This document shows, piece by piece, positions 1-4,991 of a stretch of DNA of 5,901 nt. The stretch lies in assembly GCA_028278005.1 (NCBI GenBank), contig JANQFD010000159.1, positions 1 through 5,901 of the forward strand. The letters are read 5' to 3'. Position numbers and translations under genes: made by a program. The notes beneath the pieces are model-generated. The model was not told where the DNA came from, searched no databases, and saw only the letters and a list, made by a program, of their open reading frames with translations. The stretch's first letter is position 1; every line of letters begins with the position of its first letter. This DNA is from Chlorobium sp. (GTDB lineage Bacteria; Bacteroidota; Chlorobiia; Chlorobiales; Chlorobiaceae).

Positions 1-405
1 CCGTCTGCAAAAAACCTCCAGCCCTGGACCTTCAAGGTTGTCAGCTCGCGTGAAAAGCTCGAGAGCATCTATCCGTGCTATCCGGCCGACTGGATACAAA
101 CCGCCCCGCACCTGCTTTTCGTTACCGGAAAACGGGATGGAGCATGGATAAGACGCCATGACGGATATAATTCAATCGAAACCGATCTTGCCATCGCCAT
201 GGATCACATGATCCTTGCCGCAACCTGGGAAGGTATAGCAACCTGCTGGATCGCCGCATTCAAACCGGACCTTTTGCATGCGGCCCTCAACCTGGGAGAG
301 AATGAAGTGATCTTCGCCTTCACGCCACTCGGATACGCCTCTCCCGAAGCGAAACCTTTCCCCAAGAAGCGCAAGGAGCTGCATGAGATAGTAGAATTCC
401 TCTAA
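1..405 (+). CDS. Nitroreductase family protein (FMN-dependent), 5'-truncated by window edge
   Basis: The reading frame is open from base 1 to the TAA at 403-405, giving 134 visible residues; the start lies left of the window. The fragment opens with PSAKNLQPW, the FMN-contacting segment near the N-terminus of nitroreductases (family pattern P-S-x-x-N-x-Q-P-W). Its C-terminal half has the expected alanine-rich helix followed by a Gly-Ile-Ala-Thr-Cys-Trp turn (residues 78-83) and the late Leu-Gly-Tyr segment (110-112), where the family usually has Gly-Tyr-Pro. Family members are about 170-220 residues, so perhaps 30-50 residues are missing. Such enzymes are cytoplasmic, usually homodimeric, and use NAD(P)H to reduce nitro compounds, quinones or similar acceptors; the natural substrate cannot be read from sequence. 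The gene converges on msrB with a 96-bp gap. A redox link to msrB is possible but only inferred. Confidence 0.9.
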   Translation, partial: PSAKNLQPWTFKVVSSREKLESIYPCYPADWIQTAPHLLFVTGKRDGAWIRRHDGYNSIETDLAIAMDHMILAATWEGIATCWIAAFKPDLLHAALNLGENEVIFAFTPLGYASPEAKPFPKKRKELHEIVEFL

Positions 406-501
406 AGGAATCCACACCCTTTCCGAGAATTTTCTGCAAGGCAAAACAGTAAACGAAAGAGGAAACAACCAGGGCCTGTCACATAACCCTCCAATCAGGT
501 C

Positions 502-1068
502 TTACTCGAGCGTCGAATCCTCTTCCGGTTCAAAATCGAGAACCACAGAGTTCATGCAAAACCGCTTGCCGGTTGGCGGTGGTCCATCATCGAAGACATG
601 CCCCAGATGTGCCCCGCAGCGCCCGCATATAACTTCAGTTCTCTGCATACCATGCGAACTGTCCGGTTTATACGCAATACTTTGTTCCCGTATCGGCTCA
701 AAAAAGCTGGGCCATCCGCAAGTGCTTGCAAACTTGGCATCAGAACGAAACAGCGCATTGCCGCATGCGGCACAGTAATAGGTGCCTTTTCCCTCAAAAT
801 CCCAGTATGTACCGGTAAACGCCTGTTCCGTTCCTTTCTTTCGGGCAATGCGGTACACATCTTCAGAGAGAATTTTTGCCCAGACCGAATCCGGTAGATC
901 GAGCTTTGTGGTATCCGTTCTCGAATAGTAGGGATTATGCGGTTTTTCCATTTGTGCCAAGGGAGCAGCCTTTTCGGATTCAGGAAAACGCATCTTCACG
1001 CATCCGGATTGCATCCATGTAAAGGATAGCAAGCAGAGCAGCAGGAGCGAAGCGGTTGCTTTATTCAT
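502..1068 (-). CDS. msrB: Peptide-methionine (R)-S-oxide reductase MsrB with predicted lipoprotein signal
   Basis: This 188-residue protein reduces methionine-R-sulfoxide in proteins back to methionine. The MsrB domain covers about residues 58-180. Two zinc-binding CxxC pairs are present (C99/C102 and C148/C151). CGWPSF starts with the probable resolving cysteine C117, HLGH gives the active-site histidines H154/H157, and RFCMNS holds the catalytic cysteine C171, so all key residues are intact. Stand-alone MsrB proteins are about 130-150 residues; the extra N-terminus here is a short Lys-containing start, a hydrophobic run (8-19) and a Q-S-G-C lipobox-like site at C23. The -3 residue is Gln rather than the usual Leu/Val/Ile, so lipidation is likely but not certain; without it the segment would be a Sec signal or membrane anchor. 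The predicted location is the periplasm or envelope. A polar linker (24-57) joins anchor and domain. No strong Shine-Dalgarno sequence precedes the ATG at 1066-1068. The gene is divergent from the entericidin-like gene (67-bp gap). Confidence 0.96.
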   Translation of the reverse strand: MNKATASLLLLCLLSFTWMQSGCVKMRFPESEKAAPLAQMEKPHNPYYSRTDTTKLDLPDSVWAKILSEDVYRIARKKGTEQAFTGTYWDFEGKGTYYCAACGNALFRSDAKFASTCGWPSFFEPIREQSIAYKPDSSHGMQRTEVICGRCGAHLGHVFDDGPPPTGKRFCMNSVVLDFEPEEDSTLE

Positions 1069-1135
1069 TCAGGTTGTATAAATTTTTCCACTTGAACAGA
1101 GAAAAATGAATTGATCACGCAGACTATGTAACGCC

Positions 1136-1270
1136 ATGAAACAGATCGTAACAGCCCTGAGTATCCTGATACTTTTCACCCTTGCTTCCTGTAACACGAT
1201 CGAGGGTATCGGAAAAGATGTCGAGTCCGCCGGTTCAACAATAAAAGAAACCGCTCAGGAAAGCAAGTAG
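1136..1270 (+). CDS. Small entericidin A/B-like lipoprotein (44 aa)
   Basis: ATG at 1136-1138 opens a 44-codon frame ending at TAG 1268-1270. The product has a short basic start (MKQ), a hydrophobic stretch (residues 5-17) and a canonical lipobox L-A-S-C with the lipidated cysteine at position 19. The mature part is only 26 residues: N-T-I-E-G-I-G-K-D-V, then alternating acidic and basic residues. This closely follows the entericidin pattern (Cys-Asn-Thr-x-x-Gly-x-Gly-x-Asp followed by an amphipathic alanine/lysine/glutamate helix). Entericidins are small envelope lipoproteins; in E. coli EcnA and EcnB were described as an antidote/toxin pair. Here only one copy is visible, so a toxin-antidote role should not be assumed. 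The start is well bounded: an in-frame stop lies at 1112-1114 and no other in-frame ATG intervenes. No clear ribosome-binding site is seen. It converges on the secreted-protein gene, 27 bp between stop codons. Confidence 0.85.
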   Translation: MKQIVTALSILILFTLASCNTIEGIGKDVESAGSTIKETAQESK

Positions 1271-1276
1271 ACACGT

Positions 1277-1319
1277 CAGGCTGCCATGACGGCCTGCTCA
1301 ACGGCAGCTCACTGTTTTT
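1277..1319 (+). terminator. Possible Rho-independent terminator after the entericidin-like gene
   Basis: Two alternative stems lie just after the TAG at 1270: CAGGCTG (1277-1283) with CGGCCTG (1290-1296), one G-T wobble and a 6-nt loop; or GCTGCC (1280-1285) with GGCAGC (1303-1308). A five-T run follows at 1315-1319. The T run starts 6 nt after the second stem and the loop is long, so this is a weak candidate. It also overlaps the 3' coding end of the opposite-strand gene. Confidence 0.3.
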
Positions 1320-1873
1320 GTATCTTCATCAAGAGCAATGGTGACCCTGCAGGTGTTGTTTGCAGTGCTGCGCTCTCTTCTGCTCCCTCCTTTCAGAACA
1401 GCCGTGACGATGTAGGTGCTTGAGCCCGAAGGATTCGACATCACGCCTACCCAGGGATTCATGTATGTCCCTTCTGCTTCGATTCTTGTAATCCCTATCG
1501 GCTGAACGACTCCGCCCGAACCGCCGGGAATAAGGCTTTCATCGATCTCGATATCGATACCGTCCGCGTTGCAGCTGCCTGTACAGAGATTTTTCACCGT
1601 GGCTCTCAGGTACAAACCGCTATCCGTCCTCATCAGTTCGACCTGCTCGATGGCAAGGTCGATCCCGGCACAGGAAGCCGAATGCGGTGGCCGCTGACCC
1701 GCACGCCTTTCTAGAGCAGGCGAAGAAATCATGTTGTCACGCTCTCTTTCAATAACTTTATGGTCCGGAGCTTTTTTCGCGGCGGCATTATGCACAGGTA
1801 CATGCATGAACAACGCTGAAACGAGCAAGCATACCACCAAAATCCCTGTGTTACGAACCGTGTCAAAACGCAT
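1298..1873 (-). CDS. Secreted cysteine-containing protein with CARDB-like domain, function unknown
   Basis: This 191-residue protein is probably exported by Sec. Arg2 and Arg7 are followed by a hydrophobic core (about 10-26) and a likely signal peptidase I site after A30-A31-A32. A basic, proline-containing linker (33-64) leads to a beta-rich domain from about 69 to 182. This domain begins D-L-A-I-E-Q-V, contains A-T-V-K-N (91-95) in the place where CARDB domains have V-x-N-x-G, and ends with A-N-N-T-C-R-V-T-I (171-179), resembling the E-x-N-N-x final strand of CARDB. CARDB is an Ig-like adhesion-type fold; the match is by eye and moderate. The predicted mature part has five cysteines (68, 97, 101, 175, 190), which could form two disulphides in the periplasm. 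No enzymatic motif is visible and I cannot assign a function. The start at 1871-1873 is supported by a strong Shine-Dalgarno sequence. The gene is divergent from trkA. Confidence 0.8.
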   Translation of the reverse strand: MRFDTVRNTGILVVCLLVSALFMHVPVHNAAAKKAPDHKVIERERDNMISSPALERRAGQRPPHSASCAGIDLAIEQVELMRTDSGLYLRATVKNLCTGSCNADGIDIEIDESLIPGGSGGVVQPIGITRIEAEGTYMNPWVGVMSNPSGSSTYIVTAVLKGGSRRERSTANNTCRVTIALDEDTKTVSCR

Positions 1874-1879
1874 TGGTCG

Positions 1880-1885
1880 CCTCCT
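1880..1885 (-). promoter_or_regulatory. Strong Shine-Dalgarno for the secreted-protein gene
   Basis: On the minus strand AGGAGG sits 6 nt before the ATG at 1873-1871. It is the only near-perfect ribosome-binding site in the window and fixes the start. An AT-rich block just upstream (1890-1898) reads TAATAT on the minus strand and could be a -10 element, but no good -35 box accompanies it. Confidence 0.8.
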
Positions 1886-1919
1886 GTGCTTTATATTAGC
1901 AACGCATGTGAACGCCCTC

Positions 1920-1937
1920 TTGCATAAAAGTATGCAA
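1920..1937. repeat. Perfect inverted repeat, 7-bp arms
   Basis: TTGCATA (1920-1926) and TATGCAA (1931-1937) are perfect reverse complements separated by 4 nt. It could be a dimeric regulator's operator, since it lies about where the -35 region of the minus-strand gene would be, or an RNA hairpin in a + strand leader. Five further A follow the right arm, so it is not a + strand terminator. Confidence 0.6.
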
Positions 1938-1959
1938 AAAATACCAATTCAGAACTCTC

Positions 1960-2000
1960 CTTGCCTCTTCTCATTCACAGGAGTGCAAGATTCTTTTTTT
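1960..2000 (+). terminator. Rho-independent terminator-like hairpin with seven-T tail, far upstream of trkA
   Basis: CTTGC (1960-1964) pairs with GCAAG (1985-1989), and CTCTT (1965-1969) pairs with AGGAG (1979-1983). This makes a 10-bp stem with one bulged T (1984), one G-T wobble and a 9-nt loop. A-T-T-C and then seven T (1994-2000) follow. The T run lies only on the + strand 3' side, so the orientation is +. No + strand protein gene ends nearby; the closest upstream is the entericidin-like gene, about 700 bp away. Confidence 0.55.
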
Positions 2001-2023
2001 CAACACATGCTTGACGGGAGGAA

Positions 2024-2059
2024 GAACAGCAAAACCTGTTCGCCGGTTTTAATTTTTTT
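2024..2059 (+). terminator. Terminator-like hairpin with overlapping alternative hairpin (possible attenuator) before trkA
   Basis: AAAACC (2031-2036) pairs with GGTTTT (2045-2050); a further G2038-C2043 pair could enclose a TTCG loop. AA and then seven T (2053-2059) follow, which is terminator-like on the + strand. The preceding GAACAG (2024-2029) is perfectly complementary to CTGTTC (2036-2041), forming a 6-bp hairpin whose loop and 3' arm contain the left arm of the terminator stem. The two folds cannot form together, as expected of an anti-terminator/terminator pair. The structure ends 51 bp before the trkA ATG. Confidence 0.5.
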
Positions 2060-2110
2060 GTAGATTACTTTCCAGCATTGCAGTTTGGAATTGCTATCCG
2101 TGCAAAAAGA

Positions 2111-3499
2111 ATGAGTGTTAAAAACATACTGGTAATCGGCCTGGGGGGAGTAGGACTTCATCTGACACAACGCCTTGTCCACGATGGCTACGGTGTTACG
2201 GTAATCGAATCGAACCCTCAGCTGATCAGCAGCGTCAACGATAAAATCGACGCAAAAATCATCGAGGGAAACGCCGTGGAACTTGCCTGCTGGAAACGGG
2301 CAAAAGCAGAAACGATGGATCTCCTGATAGCCGTTACCAATGAGGACTCGGTCAATATGATTGCTTCCATCATAGCCGACAGGTTGGGTATCCCGCTTAA
2401 AATCGCCCGGGTGCGCTCTCCGGATTACGGCTATGAGAACTCGTTACTCAGTAAAAAAGATTTCAAGATCGATCTGGTCATTCATCCCGAAGAACTGGTT
2501 GCCCAGGAAATGGCAAGACTTGTCATGAGAGCGTCGGCAAACGATGTGGTCGACATCGGAGAAGGCGAGATGAAAGTGGTCGCGATGCGTGTCAACCAGG
2601 ATAGTCCGATGGTCAACAAGACAGTGACAGAAATCTCTCTCCTGCATAACGAGTTTCAGTTCAAGATCGTTGCTGTAGCCCGGGGCATTGCCACCATTAT
2701 TCCGGGTGAGGATGATACGATTCTGCCAAACGATCAGGTATTCATCATGCTGAACGGGAAAAACCTCCCGCGGCTTATGAATCTGATGCATGTTCGCGAA
2801 CAGAGCATTCACAAGGTAATGATCGTCGGGGGCGGCATGGTTGGCGCAAGGGTCGCAGAGCTGCTGGGCAAAACCGTGAAAATAACGCTTATCGAAAATG
2901 ACAAGGAACATGCCGAAGAACTGGCCTCTACACTGAAAAACACTGATGTCCTGCTCGGGGACGGAACCGATGTGAATGTCATGGTACTTGGCGGACTGAT
3001 GGAAATGGACAGCTTCATTGCAACCACAGGCAACAATGAAACAAACATTATCAGCTGTCTCTTGGCCAAACACATCATGAACCGGACCAACGTCGATGCC
3101 AACGCGAAAGTTGGAAAAACTATCGCGCTGGTAAAAAAAGAGGATTACCTGGTTCTTGCATCAACGATCGGTCTGGACGTAGCATTGAACAAAAAGATTT
3201 CCGCAGCCGATGAAATCATGAAGTTTATTCGAATGGGGGAGCTTTTCTCACTAGCTCACCTGCACGGAGTCGACGCAGAAGTCATCGAGCTTGCCGCATC
3301 ACCAAGATCCCAGATCACGAAAAAACCTCTCAGAAAAATGCGGGGCATGCTGCAGGAAAAGCAGATTCTTATTGCCGGTGTGGTACGTAACGGACTGTGT
3401 GAACTGACACATGAAGACACGGTTATCCAGCCAAACGACCTTGCCGTGGTGATCTCGGCGACAAAGAGCCTCAAGGATGCACAAGAGCTTTTCAAGTAA
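2111..3499 (+). CDS. trkA: Trk system K+ uptake regulatory subunit TrkA
   Basis: This 462-residue protein is the cytoplasmic, nucleotide-binding gating subunit of the Trk potassium channel (E. coli TrkA is 458). It is a tandem repeat of RCK units. RCK-N1 starts at residue 5 with G-L-G-G-V-G (10-15) and Glu33 at the end of strand 2. RCK-C1 covers about 150-217. RCK-N2 starts near 235 with G-G-G-M-V-G (240-245) and Glu262, followed by G-D-G-T-D (283-287). RCK-C2 covers about 385-450. Both dinucleotide-binding loops look intact, so NAD(H)/ATP-type ligand control is expected. About eight extra residues seem to lie near 324-336, between the ATTGNNETN segment and K-T-I-A-L. I chose ATG 2111 because M-S-V-K-N-I-L-V-I-G matches the family start; an in-frame TTG at 2078 would add 11 residues with no support. 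Only a weak purine-rich AAAAAGA precedes the ATG. It lies 27 bp before trkH, presumably in one operon. The upstream hairpins may control it. Confidence 0.97.
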   Translation: MSVKNILVIGLGGVGLHLTQRLVHDGYGVTVIESNPQLISSVNDKIDAKIIEGNAVELACWKRAKAETMDLLIAVTNEDSVNMIASIIADRLGIPLKIARVRSPDYGYENSLLSKKDFKIDLVIHPEELVAQEMARLVMRASANDVVDIGEGEMKVVAMRVNQDSPMVNKTVTEISLLHNEFQFKIVAVARGIATIIPGEDDTILPNDQVFIMLNGKNLPRLMNLMHVREQSIHKVMIVGGGMVGARVAELLGKTVKITLIENDKEHAEELASTLKNTDVLLGDGTDVNVMVLGGLMEMDSFIATTGNNETNIISCLLAKHIMNRTNVDANAKVGKTIALVKKEDYLVLASTIGLDVALNKKISAADEIMKFIRMGELFSLAHLHGVDAEVIELAASPRSQITKKPLRKMRGMLQEKQILIAGVVRNGLCELTHEDTVIQPNDLAVVISATKSLKDAQELFK

Positions 3500-3526
3500 T
3501 ACCGCAAAGTAACCTGCTGTCGCAGA

Positions 3527-4984
3527 ATGAACTTTCCCGCGATATTTCACGTTCTGGGAGCGCTTCTCATCTTTATCGGCAGTGCCATGCTCCTGCCGCT
3601 TATATGCGCCCTGATTTACAACGAGGGAGATGCCTTTCCCCTCGTTATTACAATGGCTGTTGCAATAGGCATCGGCTTTCCTCTCTGGAGGGTGTTCCGC
3701 AAGTACCGAGATCTGACATTGAAGGACGGTCTTTTCGTCGTGACGTTCGGGTGGATTCTTGTCTCCTCCGTCTCGGCTCTCCCTTTCATGATTCACGGGA
3801 CCATCCCCTCATTTACCGATGCGTTTTTTGAAATGATGTCCGGCTATACCACCACGGGAGCCACGATTCTCGACGACATCGAATCCGTCCCTCACGGGCT
3901 GCTTTTCTGGCGCAGTACAACCCACCTCATTGGCGGGATGGGATTCATCATGGTCACGATAATCATCCTTCCCCTGCTGGGTATCGGAGGGATGCAGCTC
4001 TACAAGGCGGAAGCCGACCCCGGCCAGGTCATCACCGGCGAAAAGTTTCTTCCCCGCGTCAAGCAGACCGCGGTCTGGCTATGGGGGATCTACCTCGCAC
4101 TTGTTCTGATTCAGTCACTCCTCCTCCTGTTAGGCGGCATGCCGCTGTTCGACGCCCTCTGTCATGCTTTCGGCACCGTCGCGACTGCCGGCTATTCAAC
4201 GAAGAACGCAAGCATAGGTTATTATCAAAGCGCATGGATCGACTGGGTAACCATTGTTTTCATGTTCCTCGGAGGCATAACCTTCATGCTGCACTATCAT
4301 ATTCTGAAAAAAGATTGGGAACCTGTCCGTGAGAATACGGAAATCCGATGGTACATCGGTTTTGTGGTTTTCCTCAGCGCACTCACGGTGTTGATTCTCT
4401 GGGCGACCGGCAGTTACAGCGGCTTTTTCGACTCCTTTCGTTATGGAACATTCCAGGTCGTCTCCATTCTGACGACTACGGGATTTACTACGGCCGATTA
4501 TGAGCTCTGGCCTCAGTCAGCCCTGATACTCATTTTGATCGCATGCATGATCGGCGCGTGTGCGGGATCGACCACCAGCGGCATCAAGGTGGTTCACTAC
4601 GAAATCATCTGCAAGTACCTCTATGCCAACGGCCGTAAATTCCTGCAGCCGCTGGCTGTCGTGCCCGTAAAAATAAACCAGAAAAATGTAGACGCATCCG
4701 TCATAACCCTTGCGATCAGCTACTTTATTCTGAACATTTTCATGATTTTTGTCGGCAGCGCCATCATGACCCTGATTGACGATATGGACTATTTCAGCTC
4801 GATGAGCGCCGTCATCTCGGCCCTCCTGAACATCGGTCCCGGTTTCGGAGAAGTGGGGCCCGCACATACCTATTCCCATGTCTCTGCCGCCGGCAAATGG
4901 TTTCTCTCTTTCAACATGTTGACTGGACGCCTCGAGATGTTCACCGTTATGGTGATGTTCTACCCAGCGTTCTGGAAGAAGTAG
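3527..4984 (+). CDS. trkH: Trk system K+ channel/transport subunit TrkH
   Basis: This 485-residue inner-membrane protein is the K+-conducting subunit that pairs with TrkA (E. coli TrkH is 483). It has the fourfold M1-P-M2 layout of the Trk/Ktr/HKT superfamily after a two-helix N-terminal extension. The four filter segments are visible: T-T-T-G-A-T (108-113), T-V-A-T-A-G-Y-S-T (217-225), T-T-T-G-F-T-T (316-322) and G-A-C-A-G-S-T-T-S-G (343-352), each with the filter glycine (G111, G222, G319, G347). N-I-G-P-G-F-G (435-441) follows, as in TrkH proteins, and G-R-L-E (467-470) carries the conserved pore arginine R468. The protein is full length with no missing motif. ATG 3527 gives the expected short N-terminus; no strong Shine-Dalgarno is visible in the 27-bp gap after trkA, so translational coupling or a weak site is likely. 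It converges on the Kef-like gene with 7 bp between stop codons and no terminator hairpin between them. Confidence 0.97.
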   Translation: MNFPAIFHVLGALLIFIGSAMLLPLICALIYNEGDAFPLVITMAVAIGIGFPLWRVFRKYRDLTLKDGLFVVTFGWILVSSVSALPFMIHGTIPSFTDAFFEMMSGYTTTGATILDDIESVPHGLLFWRSTTHLIGGMGFIMVTIIILPLLGIGGMQLYKAEADPGQVITGEKFLPRVKQTAVWLWGIYLALVLIQSLLLLLGGMPLFDALCHAFGTVATAGYSTKNASIGYYQSAWIDWVTIVFMFLGGITFMLHYHILKKDWEPVRENTEIRWYIGFVVFLSALTVLILWATGSYSGFFDSFRYGTFQVVSILTTTGFTTADYELWPQSALILILIACMIGACAGSTTSGIKVVHYEIICKYLYANGRKFLQPLAVVPVKINQKNVDASVITLAISYFILNIFMIFVGSAIMTLIDDMDYFSSMSAVISALLNIGPGFGEVGPAHTYSHVSAAGKWFLSFNMLTGRLEMFTVMVMFYPAFWKK

Positions 4985-4991
4985 CCCCCCT

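Larger units (their letters stand above)
1874..2110 (+). other. Non-coding gap with structured-RNA potential upstream of trkA
   Basis: This 237-bp region between two divergent genes has no credible coding content. On the + strand it contains, in order: GCATGTG at 1904-1910; a perfect inverted repeat at 1920-1937; a terminator-like hairpin plus seven T at 1960-2000; CACATGC at 2004-2010, complementary to the first element; a hairpin at 2024-2041; and an overlapping terminator-like hairpin plus seven T at 2031-2059. The outer pair extends to about 10 bp if C1903 is bulged (CAA 1900-1902 with TTG 2011-2013). The possible fold is one closing stem, two inner hairpins and a two-state hairpin switch before trkA. 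TATATT at 1892-1897 could be a + strand -10 box with a start near 1904, but the -35 position is poor. I recognise no known riboswitch class; the function is inferred from layout only. Confidence 0.4.

Noticed and set aside
404..422. AAAGG/CCTTT 5-bp hairpin at the nitroreductase stop codon as terminator
   Set aside because: The stem is short and AT-rich with a 9-nt loop and no proper T run after it. Nothing better was found on either strand in the 406-501 gap.
1069..1135. Divergent promoters between msrB and the entericidin-like gene (TATACA on the minus strand, TTGAAC and TATGTA on the plus strand)
   Set aside because: No pair of -35 and -10 boxes has acceptable spacing on either strand, so I cannot support a specific promoter call.
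1731..2063. 110-codon + strand open frame spanning the start of the secreted-protein gene and the gap, including an 18-codon piece from ATG 2007 ending in the T run
   Set aside because: Most of it is antisense to a well-supported gene, there is no ribosome-binding site before 1731 or 2007, and the product has no recognisable features. A leader-peptide role for 2007-2063 was considered, but no start signal supports it.
2078..2110. TTG codon as trkA start, adding 11 residues
   Set aside because: No Shine-Dalgarno precedes it and TrkA proteins normally begin a few residues before the first beta strand, which fits ATG 2111.
2444..3073. 209-codon minus-strand frame inside trkA
   Set aside because: It is rich in His/Cys/Gln/Asp in the manner of antisense frames, has no domain pattern, and trkA on the other strand is certain.
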